64,000 bases of DNA from Sabulicella rubraurantiaca (GCF_017355885.1 NZ_JAFEUU010000003.1:330942-394941), one strand, 5' to 3'. Shown: positions 51,114 to 60,462, numbered from the stretch's first letter. Notes: a model not told the origin generated them from the letters alone. A program made the numbers and translations.

Positions 51114-51712
51114 GCGCGGAACTCCAGGAGGCGGCTGACGTAGCGCGCCAGCGTGTCGGTCTCGACATTCACACGGTCGCCGGGCTGCAGCGTCCCGAAG
51201 GAGGTCACGGCGGCGGTGTGGGGGATGATGTTGACCCCGAACTCGCACCCGTCAACCTCGTTCACGGTCAGCGACACCCCGTCCAGCGCGACGCTGCCCT
51301 TGGGCGCGATGTGGCGCGCCAGCGCCTCCGGCACCCGGAAGCGCCATCGGACGGAGGCATTCTCCGGCGTGGCGGACACGACTTCCCCCACCCCGTCCAC
51401 GTGGCCGGAAACCAGGTGCCCGCCCAGCTCGTCGCCCAGGCGCAGCGAGCGTTCGAGGTTGATGCGCCGCCCCTCCCGCCAGGAGCCCATGGTGGTGCGG
51501 CTCAGCGTCTCGGCGGAGGCGTCCACGCTGAAGCTGTCGGCGTTCAGCTCCACCGCCGTCAGGCAGATGCCTGAGCATGCGATGGAGCAGCCCAGCTCCG
51601 CGCCCTTCAGGAATTCCGGCGCGACGCCGATGACGAGGCGCATATCCTGCCCCGCGCCGATGGGCTGCACCTCGCGCAGCGTGCCGAGCCCCGTGACGAT
51701 CCCGGTGAACAT
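51110..51712 (-). CDS. ribE: Riboflavin synthase, alpha chain
   Basis: A 200-residue enzyme that disproportionates two lumazines into riboflavin. It is built of two homologous beta-barrels, each opening with a G-x-G-hydrophobic pattern (MFTGIVTGLGTLREV, and HLVSGHVDGVGEVVSAT), with SIACSGICLTAVELNADSFS and GSVALDGVSLTVNEVDGCEF as the paired substrate loops. It starts 5 bp after ribD and ends overlapping ribBX. Confidence 0.94.
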   Translation of the reverse strand: MFTGIVTGLGTLREVQPIGAGQDMRLVIGVAPEFLKGAELGCSIACSGICLTAVELNADSFSVDASAETLSRTTMGSWREGRRINLERSLRLGDELGGHLVSGHVDGVGEVVSATPENASVRWRFRVPEALARHIAPKGSVALDGVSLTVNEVDGCEFGVNIIPHTAAVTSFGTLQPGDRVNVETDTLARYVSRLLEFRA

Positions 51713-51717
51713 TCCCG

Positions 51718-52815
51718 TTACTCCCTCTCGAACTCGGTCAGCACGTCATGGCCCACGGTCAGGCTCCGCAGGCGGCGGAAGCGCGGCACCTGCGACAGCC
51801 GGGCGAGGCCGAGCGGCCCCACGGCCGGAAGCCCCTCCGCCCCCATCGCGCCCGGCGCGTGGAACCAGGCGATGCGGTCCACCAGCCCCGCGCGCAGCAG
51901 GGCGGCGGCGAGGCCAGCCCCGCCTTCCACCAGCAGCCGCGTCACGCCACGCGCCGCCAGCGCCGCCAGCATGGGGCGCGGCAGCAGCCCACCGCCCGGT
52001 GCGCGGCGGATCGTGGCGACGTCCACCCCCGCCTCGATGAAGGGAGCCAGGGCGCTCGGGCGGTGTCCCACCCCGGTGAGCAGCCATGTGGGGATATCGC
52101 GTGCCGTGCGCACCACCCGCGCGGCCAGCGGCGTGCGGAGACGGGCATCGGCCACGACCCGCAGCATGGGAACGCGCTCCATGCCCGGGATGCGGCAGGT
52201 CAGGTCGGGGTCATCGGCTAGCACCGTGCCGGAGCCGACCAGGATGGCGTCGTGACGGGCGCGCATGGCATGGACGGCGCGGCGTGACTCCGGCCCCGTG
52301 ATCCAGCGGCTTTCCCCGGTTTCCGTGGCGATGCGCCCATCCAGCGTGGAGGCGAGCTTCAGCGTCACCAGCGGCAGCCCTTCGCCGATGCGGCTGAGGA
52401 AGCCGCGCTGCATGGCGCGCGCCTCCGCCTCGCACAGTCCTTCCTCCACCACGATGCCGGCATCGCGCAGGCGATTGAGGCCGCGCCCGTCCACGCGCGG
52501 GTCGGGGTCGCGCATCGCCACCAGCACCCGCGCCACGCCGGCGGCGATCAGGGCGTCGCAGCAGGGCGGCGTGCGGCCGTGGTGGGAGCAGGGTTCGAGC
52601 GTGACATAGGCGGTGGCGCCCCGTGCCAGCGGGCCGGCGCGGCGCAGCGCCTCCGTCTCGGCATGGGGGCGGCCGCCGGGCTGGGTCCAGCCGCGTCCGA
52701 CCACGCGCCCCTCCTGCACCAGCACGCAGCCCACGGCCGGGTTCGGCCACGCATTGCCGAGTCCGCGCCGTGCCAGCAGCAGAGCGGCACGCATATGCGC
52801 CCCGTCCGCGCTCAC
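51718..52815 (-). CDS. ribD: Bifunctional riboflavin deaminase/reductase
   Basis: A 365-residue enzyme for two early steps of riboflavin synthesis. The deaminase domain (about 1-145) has PNPAVGCVLV, the zinc ligands His51 (HAE, with catalytic Glu53), Cys76 and Cys85 (EPCSHHGRTPPC). The reductase domain follows: LKLASTLDGRIATETGESRW, HDAILVGSGTVLADDPDLTC and LLVEGGAGLAAALLRAGLVD. The GTG start at 52815 fits the family's short leader before MRxALxLARRG; ATG 52794 is possible. It begins 10 bp after nrdR. No FMN riboswitch is seen in front of the cluster. Confidence 0.94.
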   Translation of the reverse strand: MSADGAHMRAALLLARRGLGNAWPNPAVGCVLVQEGRVVGRGWTQPGGRPHAETEALRRAGPLARGATAYVTLEPCSHHGRTPPCCDALIAAGVARVLVAMRDPDPRVDGRGLNRLRDAGIVVEEGLCEAEARAMQRGFLSRIGEGLPLVTLKLASTLDGRIATETGESRWITGPESRRAVHAMRARHDAILVGSGTVLADDPDLTCRIPGMERVPMLRVVADARLRTPLAARVVRTARDIPTWLLTGVGHRPSALAPFIEAGVDVATIRRAPGGGLLPRPMLAALAARGVTRLLVEGGAGLAAALLRAGLVDRIAWFHAPGAMGAEGLPAVGPLGLARLSQVPRFRRLRSLTVGHDVLTEFERE

Positions 52816-52825
52816 GGGACGGGAC

Positions 52826-53278
52826 TCACGGCGCCTCGAGGTCGCCGAGGAAGGCCTGGAAGTCCTTAGCCTCGTTGAAGTTGCGGTACACCGAGGCGAA
52901 GCGGACATAGGCGACCTGGTCCACCTCGCGCAGCGCCTCCATCACCATCTCGCCGATGCGGCGGGACGGGATCTCGGCCTCCGCCTCCATCTCCATGCGG
53001 CGCTGGATGGCGTTGACGATGCGCTCGATCCGCTCCTCCTCCACCGGGCGCTTGCGGCAGGCGATGCGGATGGATTTCAGCAGCTTGTCGCGGTCGAAGG
53101 GCACGCGGCGCCCATCGGACTTCAGCACCGTCAGGTCGCGAAGCTGCACCCGCTCGAAGGTGGTGAAGCGGTTGCCGCAGGCGGCGCAGAAGCGCCGGCG
53201 CCGGATCGCCGAGGCGTCGTCCGACGGCCGGGAGTCCTTCACCTGGGTGTCTTCATGTCCGCAGTAGGGGCAACGCAT
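52826..53278 (-). CDS. nrdR: Transcriptional repressor NrdR
   Basis: A 150-residue regulator of ribonucleotide reductase genes. The N-terminal zinc ribbon uses Cys3, Cys6, Cys31 and Cys34 (MRCPYCG ... FCAACGNRF), and is followed by an ATP-cone ([20 protein letters not shown]). It is complete and preceded by GAGGA. Its position at the head of the rib-nusB cluster and next to glyA is conserved widely in proteobacteria. Confidence 0.95.
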   Translation of the reverse strand: MRCPYCGHEDTQVKDSRPSDDASAIRRRRFCAACGNRFTTFERVQLRDLTVLKSDGRRVPFDRDKLLKSIRIACRKRPVEEERIERIVNAIQRRMEMEAEAEIPSRRIGEMVMEALREVDQVAYVRFASVYRNFNEAKDFQAFLGDLEAP

Positions 53279-53422
53279 TGCGTCCTCGTCTTCCCACGCC
53301 CGGCTGCTGCTGCGCGGTCGCCTTCATCTAGGGTCCCGGCCGGCGGTTTGGCTAGACCGAGCGCCTGATCCGGAAGCAAGGGGCTTCATTGACCGGGCGG
53401 AATTCTTGCTGCGGAGTGCGTC

Positions 53423-54016
53423 ATGCGCAGCCGGGTCAAGGTCTGCTGCATCGCCTCGCCCGAGGAGGCCTCGCTGGCGGTCCCCAATGGCGCCGATGCG
53501 CTGGGCTTGGTGGGGGCCATACCCTCCGGGCCCGGGGTGGTGGACGATGCGATCATCGCCCGCCATGTCGCCGGGATGGGCACGACCGCGGTGCAGATCG
53601 TCTCCCACATCCCGCCCGCCGAGTCCGCACGCCTCGCGGCGCTGCTGCCGGTCACCCGTCGTGTGCAGGTCATCCATGTCGAGGACGGAGCCGCGCTGGA
53701 CCTCATCGAGGCCTAAGCGCCGCATGTGCATGCCTTCCTGCTGGATTCCGGCCGAGCCTGGCGGTGCCGGAACTGGGCGGGACGGGACGCGTGCATGAAC
53801 TAGGAGGTGAGCGCCGCCTTCGTCCGGCGCAGCCCGCGCCCGGTCTTCCTGGCGGGCGGACTCACGCCGGGAAACGTGGCGCAGGCGATCCAGATGGTCC
53901 GGCCCTATGGGCTCGATCTCTGCTCCGCCCTGCGGCCCGAGGGACACCTCGATACCGGGCGGCTCAGGGCCTTCATGGCGGCCGTGCGCGCGGCGGACGC
54001 CGCGCGCAGCGAATAG
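53423..54016 (+). pseudogene. Decayed phosphoribosylanthranilate-isomerase-like (TrpF paralogue) gene
   Basis: The first 97 codons read as a TrpF-like beta/alpha barrel (MRSRVKVCCIASPEEASLAV ... GADALGLVGAIPSGPGVVDD). At 53714 a TAA replaces the expected Tyr codon in IEA-Y-APHVHAFLLDSG. Then the frame shifts (SLAVPELGGTGRVHE is readable one frame over). A second shift and a TAG follow near 53798. The C-terminal third (SAAFVRRSPRPVFLAGGLTP ... PYGLDLCSALRPEGHLD) continues in the first frame to a TAG at 54014. So at least two stops and two frameshifts disrupt it. The CC in VKVCCIAS, where TrpF has CG, marks a paralogue and not the tryptophan-pathway enzyme. It lies on the strand opposite nrdR and glyA. 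Confidence 0.82.
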
Positions 54017-54026
54017 AAGCCTCGCC

Positions 54027-55325
54027 TCAGTAGATCGGGAACTTGGCGCAGAGCGCCTTCACCTCTTCCGCCACCGCCTGCTCGACGGCGCTGTTCGCCT
54101 CCGGCGCATTGGCGGAAGCCAGCCCGTCCAGCACGCGGCCGATCATGCGGCCCACCTGGCGGAACTCCGCCTCGGTGAATCCGCGCGTTGTGGCGGCCGG
54201 CGTGCCGAGGCGGATGCCGGAGGTGACCATCGGCTTCTCGGGGTCGAAGGGAATGGCGTTCTTGTTGCAGGTGAGGTGGGCGCGGCCCAGCGCCGCTTCT
54301 GCCGCCTTGCCGGTCAGCTTCTTGGGGCGCAGATCCACCAGCATCAGGTGGCTGTCCGTGCCGCCCGACACGATGGCGAGGCCCTGGTCCACCAGCTCCG
54401 CCGCCAGGGCGCGGGCATTGGCCACCACCTGCTTCGCATAGGCGCGGAACTCGGGGCGCAGCGCCTCGCCGAAGGCCACGGCCTTAGCGGCGATGACATG
54501 CATCAGCGGCCCGCCCTGCAGGCCGGGGAACATGGCCGAGTTGATCTTCTTCGCGATCGCCTCGTCATTGGTGAGTATCATGCCGCCGCGCGGGCCGCGC
54601 AGCGTCTTGTGCGTCGTGGTGGTGGTGACGTGCGCGTGCGGCACGGGCGAGGGGTAGGCGCCCGCCGCGATCAGCCCGGCGTAATGCGCCATGTCCACCA
54701 TCAGAATCGCGCCCACCTCGTCCGCGATGGCGCGGAACCGGGCGAAGTCGATCTCGCGCGAATAGGCGGAGCCGCCGGCGATGATGAGCTTCGGCTTGTG
54801 CTCGCGCGCCAGCCGCTCCATCGCCTCGTAGTCGAGCAGACCGTCCTCTTCCCGCACGCCGTAGGGGATCGGCTTGAACCACTTGCCCGAGAAGTTCACC
54901 GGCGCGCCATGGGTCAGGTGCCCGCCCGCGGCGAGGTCCATCGCCAGGAAGGAATCGCCCGGCTGCAGCAGGGCGAAGAACACCGCCAGGTTGGCGCTTG
55001 CACCGGAATGGGGCTGTACGTTGGCGAAGGAAGCGCCGAAGAGCTGCTTCGCGCGCTCGATCGCCAGCGTCTCCGCCACGTCCACGAACTCGCAGCCGCC
55101 ATAGTAGCGGCGGCCCGGATAGCCTTCCGCATACTTGTTGGTCAGCACCGAGCCCTGCGCCTCCAGCACTGCGCGGGAGACGATGTTCTCCGAGGCGATC
55201 AGCTCGATCCCATCCTGCTGGCGCACCAGCTCCTTCTGGATGGCGGCGTTCAGCTCCGGATCGGCCTCGGCGACGCCCGCCTGGAAGAAGCGCGCGGGGA
55301 GGAAGCGGGCGGTGCTCTCGTTCAT
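54027..55325 (-). CDS. glyA: Serine hydroxymethyltransferase
   Basis: A 432-residue PLP enzyme that interconverts serine and glycine while loading one-carbon units onto tetrahydrofolate. The PLP lysine is in [15 protein letters not shown], and [40 protein letters not shown] and [17 protein letters not shown] are all typical. It starts 11 bp after rpiB. It is full length, and with the formate dehydrogenase gives the window two one-carbon entry or exit points. Confidence 0.95.
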   Translation of the reverse strand: MNESTARFLPARFFQAGVAEADPELNAAIQKELVRQQDGIELIASENIVSRAVLEAQGSVLTNKYAEGYPGRRYYGGCEFVDVAETLAIERAKQLFGASFANVQPHSGASANLAVFFALLQPGDSFLAMDLAAGGHLTHGAPVNFSGKWFKPIPYGVREEDGLLDYEAMERLAREHKPKLIIAGGSAYSREIDFARFRAIADEVGAILMVDMAHYAGLIAAGAYPSPVPHAHVTTTTTHKTLRGPRGGMILTNDEAIAKKINSAMFPGLQGGPLMHVIAAKAVAFGEALRPEFRAYAKQVVANARALAAELVDQGLAIVSGGTDSHLMLVDLRPKKLTGKAAEAALGRAHLTCNKNAIPFDPEKPMVTSGIRLGTPAATTRGFTEAEFRQVGRMIGRVLDGLASANAPEANSAVEQAVAEEVKALCAKFPIY

Positions 55326-55336
55326 GGCGGGGCCTT

Positions 55337-55777
55337 TCAGGCGAGGGCGGTGGGGGAAAGCTTGTCCAGGCGGCGCTGGTGGCGCCCGCCCTCGAATTCG
55401 GTGCCGAGGAAGGCGCGCAGCGAGTCCATCGCCACCTCGGCCCCCGTGGTGCGAGCGCCGAAGCAGGCGACGTTGCTGTCGTTGTGCGCGCGGGTCAGCC
55501 GCGCCTCCGTCGTGTTGTGCAGCACCACGGCGCGGATGGCGGGGTTGCGGTTGGCCGCGATGCTCATGCCGATGCCGCTGCCGCAGACCAGCACGCCGAA
55601 GCGCGCCTCGCCCGCGGCGACCTTGGCGGAAACCACGTGCGCGAAGTCCGGATAGTCGCAGCTTTCCTCGCCATGCGTGCCGGCATCCAGCAGCGTGTGC
55701 CCCTCCGCCTCCAGGGCGGCGAGGAGGCTGCGCTTTAGCGACAGCCCGGCATGGTCGGAACCGATGGCGATGATCAT
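55337..55777 (-). CDS. rpiB: Ribose-5-phosphate isomerase B
   Basis: A 146-residue isomerase interconverting ribose- and ribulose-5-phosphate. It has the family opening [10 protein letters not shown], catalytic Cys65 in [14 protein letters not shown], and the phosphate-binding [20 protein letters not shown]. The rpiB-glyA-nrdR order is common in alphaproteobacteria. It is the likely first gene of this transcript, preceding glyA. Confidence 0.94.
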   Translation of the reverse strand: MIIAIGSDHAGLSLKRSLLAALEAEGHTLLDAGTHGEESCDYPDFAHVVSAKVAAGEARFGVLVCGSGIGMSIAANRNPAIRAVVLHNTTEARLTRAHNDSNVACFGARTTGAEVAMDSLRAFLGTEFEGGRHQRRLDKLSPTALA

Positions 55778-55824
55778 GGTGGGCGTCTAGCACGCCCCCA
55801 TGCGCCGCAGCATCCCCGTAGGAC

Positions 55825-56628
55825 TCATGGGAGGGCTGCCAGGAACTCCATGACCCGGCGCCGCGCCTCGCCCCGCGCTGCCCCGTCGGGGCCGAGGGAC
55901 ACGGTGCGTCCATCCGGCAAGCTGCGGCGCCGCAGCCCGCCCGACAGCCCGTCGAAGCCGTGATGGGCGCCGGAGAACGTGGCAGCGACGACGCGCCCAG
56001 GGGCACGGGCAGCCCAGCCCTCGCAGGGGGCAGCGGGCGTCCAATCGTCGGAACCGCCGAGCAGGAGCAGCATCGGCACGGCCCCGCTCGGCGCTGGGGC
56101 GCCCAGGCAGCCGGGGTAGAGGGCCACCGCGCCGGAAAGCGCGCCTGGCGGGGCGGCGGCCCAGGCGGCAAGGGTGGTGGAGCCGCCATGCGACCAGCCG
56201 AGCAGAACCGGGCGGCCCCATCCCTGCGCCGTGGCCCAGGCCGCCACCGCCAGCGCGTCGTCGCGCCGGACGCTGAAGGGGCCGGCAGGGAAGGGGCGCT
56301 GGCCGCAGGCTTCGCCCAGCCCGCGCGAGCCGAAGCTGTCGGGGAAGATGACCGGGTGCCCCGCGGCGACCAAGCGCGCCGTCCAGTCCCGCTCCCGCGC
56401 CCCCAGCCGGATGGGCGAGCCTCCGCCGCCGATGCCGGAACAGCCATGCAGCGCCACCACTGCCGGGCCGCGCGGCGTCTCCGGCGTCAGCACCAGGGCG
56501 CGCAGGGCGACGCCGCCGGGGCCGGGCAGGGTGACCTCGCGCGCCGAGGCAGGGAGGGGTGGCGCGGCCTCGTCCGGGGTGGCGCAGCCGAGAAGCAGCA
56601 GGAACAGGAGCGGCAGCGCCCGGATCAT
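55825..56628 (-). CDS. Dienelactone-hydrolase-like alpha/beta hydrolase, lipoprotein
   Basis: A 267-residue exported hydrolase. The N-terminus [19 protein letters not shown] has a lipobox (LLGC). The alpha/beta fold shows [20 protein letters not shown] (oxyanion region), the nucleophile elbow GWSHGGST (with Ser in G-x-H-G-G, where dienelactone hydrolases have Cys) and the catalytic His in [10 protein letters not shown], with Asp in [10 protein letters not shown]. Substrates could be esters or lactones. Its ATG overlaps the ada-like stop (ATGA), so it is translated after that gene. Confidence 0.82.
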   Translation of the reverse strand: MIRALPLLFLLLLGCATPDEAAPPLPASAREVTLPGPGGVALRALVLTPETPRGPAVVALHGCSGIGGGGSPIRLGARERDWTARLVAAGHPVIFPDSFGSRGLGEACGQRPFPAGPFSVRRDDALAVAAWATAQGWGRPVLLGWSHGGSTTLAAWAAAPPGALSGAVALYPGCLGAPAPSGAVPMLLLLGGSDDWTPAAPCEGWAARAPGRVVAATFSGAHHGFDGLSGGLRRRSLPDGRTVSLGPDGAARGEARRRVMEFLAALP

Positions 56629-57671
56629 GATTCCCCTTGCAGGAGGCGGCGCTTGTTCTCCACCCCCCAGCGATACCCGGTCAGGGCGCCATTCGACCCG
56701 ACCACGCGGTGGCAGGGAACGGCCAGCCCCACCGGGTTGCGGGCGCAGGCCGAGGCCACGGCCCGCACGGCACGCGGCATGCCGAGGCTGGCGGCCAGGG
56801 CGCCGTAGGTGGTGGGGCGGCCGGGCGGGATCTCGCGCAGCGCCTCCCATACCCGGCGCTGAAAGGCGGTGCCGCGCAGGTCGAGCGGCAGATCCAGGGC
56901 GCGGGACGGTTCGTGCAGCTTGGCCGCCACGACGGCGACCGTCTCGGCCAGGGCCGGGTCCTCCTCCAGCGTCGCGTGGGGGAAGCGGCGGCGCAGATCG
57001 GCTTCCAGCGCCAGAAAGGGCTCGCCGAAGCCGATGAAGCAAACGCCGCGCGCGGTGGCCCCAACCAGGAGCGGCCCCATGGCGCTTTCCGCGCGGCCGA
57101 TCCCGATGCGCTCCCCGGCGCCGCCGCGCCGCGCCGTACCCGGCGTCATGCCCAGGGGCGGGCGCTCATAGACGCGGCTCTCGCTGCCGAAGCCGGCTCC
57201 GGCCACCGCATCCGCCACGCGCTCGCCCTGGCCGAGCGCGGTGCCGAGGCGCCGGGCGCGCACCGCCTCGGCATAGGCGCGGGGCGTGACGCCCGTGACG
57301 TCCCGGAACAGGCGCAGGAAATGGTGCCGCCCGAACCCGGCGCGCTGCGCCAGCTCGGCAAGGCTCGGCGGGGTTTCCGCCGCCTCGATCATCCGGGCCG
57401 CCTCCGCCACCGCCGCGCGGTGCAGCGCCGCGCGCTCACCCAGCGGGTCACAGCGGCGGCAGGGGCGGAACCCCGCCGCCGAGGCCTCCGTGGCATCGGC
57501 GAAGAAGCGTGTGTTGCGGCGCAACGGCGCGCGGGAGGGGCAGCCGGGCAGGCAGAACACCCCCTGCGTCACCACGCCATACAGGAAGGGTCCGCAATCC
57601 GGCTGAGGGTTGCGCGCCACCACCGCGAGGAAGCGGCGCGCGTCGAGGGGGAGGGGGGCATCGTCGGGCAT
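56625..57671 (-). CDS. ada: Bifunctional DNA methyl-repair protein and activator Ada
   Basis: A 348-residue Ada protein. The N-terminal domain has the zinc cysteines 40, 44, 71 and 74 (FCLPGC and CRRC); Cys40 corresponds to the methyl-phosphotriester acceptor of E. coli Ada. An AraC-type helix-turn-helix follows (LAELAQRAGFGRHHFLRLFR ... TPRAYAEAVRARRL). The C-terminal O6-methylguanine methyltransferase has the acceptor motif VPCHRVVGSNGALTGY. All parts are intact, so it should repair alkylated DNA and induce an adaptive response. The AraC recognition segment ESRVYERPPLGMTPG is slightly shortened. It lies upstream of an overlapping hydrolase gene. Confidence 0.92.
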   Translation of the reverse strand: MPDDAPLPLDARRFLAVVARNPQPDCGPFLYGVVTQGVFCLPGCPSRAPLRRNTRFFADATEASAAGFRPCRRCDPLGERAALHRAAVAEAARMIEAAETPPSLAELAQRAGFGRHHFLRLFRDVTGVTPRAYAEAVRARRLGTALGQGERVADAVAGAGFGSESRVYERPPLGMTPGTARRGGAGERIGIGRAESAMGPLLVGATARGVCFIGFGEPFLALEADLRRRFPHATLEEDPALAETVAVVAAKLHEPSRALDLPLDLRGTAFQRRVWEALREIPPGRPTTYGALAASLGMPRAVRAVASACARNPVGLAVPCHRVVGSNGALTGYRWGVENKRRLLQGES

Positions 57672-57725
57672 GGGGCGATTATCCGCCCGGCGCTGTGCGC
57701 GGCGCCATCCGGGCGTTGCGGCGCT

Positions 57726-58283
57726 TCACATCCGTTCCCCTTCCGCCTGCCGCCGCAATTCGCGCAGCCGTTCCGCCCCGCCGGGCAGGCGGGGATGGAT
57801 CTCCAGCGCCGCTTCCTGGCTGCGGAGCGCCCCGGCAGCGTCGCCCGCCGTCTCCTGGAGGCGCGAGAGGGAAAGCAGGGCGGCGAAGTGACGCGGCTCT
57901 AGCCGCAGCGCCTCGCGCAGATCGGCCGCGGCGGCGCGGTTGTCACCCGCACGGGCATGGGCCTGGGCGCGCCAGTGCCAGGCATCGGCCAGGTTGGGGG
58001 AGAGGATGATGGCGGCGTCGAAATCCTCCAGCGCCTCCTCTGTCTGACTGGCGCGGAGGTTGCGGATGCCGCGGTTGAGCAGGAGCTGCACGGCGGGACT
58101 GGCCTGCCGCGCCCAGATCTGTCGGATCACCGCCTCTGCCATCTGGCCGCCCTCGGCATCGGGCGCGGCGCGCAGCGCCTCGAAGGCACGGTCCAGCTCG
58201 CGCGCGGCAGGAGGGGGCGCCTGGGCAGGGGCCGGGGCGGCGAGGAGAAGCAGCACCGGAAGAGAAAGGGCCAGGGCGCGCAT
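57726..58283 (-). CDS. Exported tetratricopeptide-repeat protein
   Basis: A 185-residue protein with a signal peptide (MRALALSLPVLLLLAAPAPA, cleavage near AQA) and about three TPR units: ASPAVQLLLNRGIRNLRASQ, ALEDFDAAIILSPNLADAWH with RAQAHARAGDN, and LREALRLEPRHFAALLSLSR. TPRs mediate protein contacts in the periplasm; the partner is unknown. The start at 58283 is chosen by the signal peptide; upstream codons add only nine-odd polar residues. No ribosome-binding site was clear. Confidence 0.78.
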   Translation of the reverse strand: MRALALSLPVLLLLAAPAPAQAPPPAARELDRAFEALRAAPDAEGGQMAEAVIRQIWARQASPAVQLLLNRGIRNLRASQTEEALEDFDAAIILSPNLADAWHWRAQAHARAGDNRAAAADLREALRLEPRHFAALLSLSRLQETAGDAAGALRSQEAALEIHPRLPGGAERLRELRRQAEGERM

Positions 58284-58382
58284 CGCCGCATGGTCGGCCT
58301 GTGCAGGGTGCGCTGGCAAGGCCGGTTTCGAAGTCCGTCCCGAGCGTCGCCGCGGCCCGCGCCAGGAGGCGTCGGCCTGCCC

Positions 58383-58850
58383 CTACTCGGTGAGCGGTCG
58401 CTGGACCACCACCTCGCAGGCCCAGCGCCGATAGACCACGCCGCACTCGGCAAAGATGCGGCGGGCCGCTTCCTGGCTGTCGTGCCAGCTGGGCATTTCG
58501 GGCGAGGCTGCGTGCACCACCACCTCCTGGATGCCGCTCTGCACGATGCCGCGCGCACAGGGGGCGCAGCACGCGTGGGTGACGTAGAGCGTGCAGCCGA
58601 GGCAGGACACCCCGATCCGGGCGGCATTGAAGATGGCGTTGCGCTCGGCGCACTCGAAGATGCTCAGCTTGAGCGGCTTGACGTGGATCGCGGGATCGTC
58701 GTCGTTCATGCCGCGCGGCGGGCCGTTATAGCCCTTGGAGCGGATAGCGTGGTCACGGCCCACGATCACCGCCCCCACCTGACGCTTGCGGTCCTTGCTC
58801 TTGAGCGCCGCCAGGTGCGCCTCGTTGATGAAGTAACTGTCCCAGTCCAT
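58383..58850 (-). CDS. dCMP/cytidine deaminase family protein
   Basis: A 155-residue zinc deaminase of the dCMP-deaminase fold. The zinc motif reads ECAERNAIF (Cys67, catalytic Glu69) with the second motif CCAPCARGIVQSG (Cys95, Cys98). In most dCMP deaminases the first ligand is His (HAE); here it is Cys (CAE), as in cytidine deaminases. The N-terminus (MDWDSYFINEAHLAALKSKD ... VGAVIVGRDHAIRSKGYNGP) is of the dCMP type. A nucleotide-salvage role is likely, the exact substrate unsure. The frame is open far upstream, but the domain starts at Met 58850. Confidence 0.85.
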   Translation of the reverse strand: MDWDSYFINEAHLAALKSKDRKRQVGAVIVGRDHAIRSKGYNGPPRGMNDDDPAIHVKPLKLSIFECAERNAIFNAARIGVSCLGCTLYVTHACCAPCARGIVQSGIQEVVVHAASPEMPSWHDSQEAARRIFAECGVVYRRWACEVVVQRPLTE

Positions 58851-58941
58851 GCCAGGCTTGTGCCAGAGGCAAAGGCGGCCGCCTACTCGGTGGATGTCCG
58901 CACCGGGGACGGAGCTTCCGCCCCGGCCCCGTGGCGGATCC

Positions 58942-59931
58942 TCACCCCCGCCCCAGCCGCAGCCCCGTCTCGCGCACGATGCCCTGGAACTTCCGCAGCT
59001 CCGAGGCGACGAACTCGCGGGTGGAATCCGGGGTGGAGGGTTCGGCCGGGTCGATCCCGGCGCCGGCGAGGCGGCGGCGGAGATCGGGCTCGGCCATCGC
59101 CTCCATCGCGGCGCGGTTGATGCGGTCTGCCACCGCGTCCGGTATGCCGCGCGGTCCCTGGAGGACGTTCCAGGTGACGATGTCAAAGCCGGCGAAGCCC
59201 TGCTCCTGCAGGCTGGCCACGTCGGGCAGGAGCGAGTGCCGCCCCGGCGAGGTGACGGCCAGGGCGCGGGAGGAGCCGTCGCGCAGATGCGGCATGGCCG
59301 AGGCCAGCACTTCGACCGAGAAGTCGATCTCTGCCTTGCGCATCGCCTCCAGCACCGCCGAGCCACCGCGATACGGCACGTATTCGCCCCGGAACCCGGC
59401 GCGATGGGCAAAAAGCTCGCCGGTCAGGTGGCCGATGCCGCCGGAGCCGGAGGAGCCCCAGAGCAGCGGCGCCCGTGCCGCCTTCGCCGCCGCGACCAGC
59501 GCCGCGATGGAGCGGTGCGGCGAGGAGCCCGGCACCACGATGCACATCGGCCCGCCGCCGATCACCGCGAGATGAGTGAAATCCCCCAGCGCGTCGTAGC
59601 GCACCGTGTCGGGCAGCGCCGCCGGGTTGGTGCCGTGGGAGGAGGCCGAGGAGACGGTAAGGAGATGCCCGTCCGCCGGCTGCCGCGCCACGTATTCCGC
59701 GGCGAGCGAGCCGCCGGCGCCGGGCCGGTTCTCGATGATGATGCGCGCCTGCGGGCCCAGCCGCGGTGCCATGCGGTCCGCCAGCAGCCGCGCGCCGATA
59801 TCCACCGAGCCCCCGGGCAGGAAGCCCACCACGATAGCGATCGGCCGGTCGGGCCATGCGGGCTGCGCCTGGGCGCGCGGCGCCGCGGCCAGCAGCGCCG
59901 GCAGGGCCAGAAGCGAGCGGCGTCGTGCCAT
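58942..59931 (-). CDS. TctC/Bug-family tripartite tricarboxylate transporter receptor
   Basis: A 329-residue periplasmic solute receptor. It has a signal peptide (MARRRSLLALPALLAAAPRA, cleavage after AQA) and the Bug family pattern: WPDRPIAIVVGFLPGGSVDI, IIIENRPGAGGSLAAEYVAR and YVPYRGGSAVLEAMRKAEID. GGAGGG lies 11 nt before the ATG. Bug receptors bind carboxylates, from citrate to amino acids and aromatic acids. No TctA/TctB membrane genes are adjacent, so this is an orphan receptor, as is common in Betaproteobacteria and Acetobacteraceae. Confidence 0.9.
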   Translation of the reverse strand: MARRRSLLALPALLAAAPRAQAQPAWPDRPIAIVVGFLPGGSVDIGARLLADRMAPRLGPQARIIIENRPGAGGSLAAEYVARQPADGHLLTVSSASSHGTNPAALPDTVRYDALGDFTHLAVIGGGPMCIVVPGSSPHRSIAALVAAAKAARAPLLWGSSGSGGIGHLTGELFAHRAGFRGEYVPYRGGSAVLEAMRKAEIDFSVEVLASAMPHLRDGSSRALAVTSPGRHSLLPDVASLQEQGFAGFDIVTWNVLQGPRGIPDAVADRINRAAMEAMAEPDLRRRLAGAGIDPAEPSTPDSTREFVASELRKFQGIVRETGLRLGRG

Positions 59932-60027
59932 GGACAGGAATCCCTCCGTTTCGTTGTCGACACCTTGGCGCGCCGGGGCGGAGCCTTCAACGGTGGCGCT
60001 CCGCGGCGCGGGTTCATAAGCTGGGGC

Positions 60028-60413
60028 ATGGATTCGTCTTTGCGGCCCGTCCTGGTCATCGGCGCGGGCTTCACCGGCACGGCGCTGGCTGTGCAGCTTG
60101 CTCGTGCCGGGCAGGCGGTTGCGCTCTTCGAGCGAAGTGAGCCAGGTCCGGGCGTCGCCTATGGCACGCTCGACCCGCTGCACCTCCTGAACGTCACCGC
60201 GAAATCCATGTCCGTACTGCCAGACCAGTCGGAGCATTTCCTCGATTGGCTGCGCTCAGCCCGCCGAGGCGCTGGGGTCTCTCTTCCCCGAGTCGGGGCC
60301 TGCTTGGTCCGGCAACATGCGCGCTGTTCTGGGAGTCGACGGCGGTGCCCGAGCTTCGCACCCAGGCGGCGGTGGTGGCCGCTCACCTCGCGCAGACGGG
60401 CGTGACATCGTAA
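60028..60413 (+). pseudogene. Remnant of an FAD/NAD(P)-binding protein
   Basis: The first ~80 codons are an N-terminal FAD-binding fold: RPVLVIGAGFTGTALAVQLA followed by ALFERSEPGPGVAYGTLDPL and HLLNVTAKSMSVLPDQSEHF, as in the roughly 450-residue HdxA/YdhS-like FAD proteins. The sequence then becomes non-homologous (LSPPRRWGLSSPSRG-like), and in another frame the family's C-terminal end FWESTAVPELRTQAAVVAAH appears before a TAA at 60411. So the middle, some 300 codons, has been deleted and the ends joined out of frame. It is not expected to make a working enzyme. Confidence 0.75.
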
Positions 60414-60462
60414 GGAGCCCAGCGATGATTGCCCTTCCTTCCCGCATGGGAGCACCGTGCCC

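Noticed and set aside
53279..53422. An FMN riboswitch or other leader RNA in front of nrdR-ribD
   Set aside because: No conserved RFN-element pairing or words were found in the short region before nrdR.
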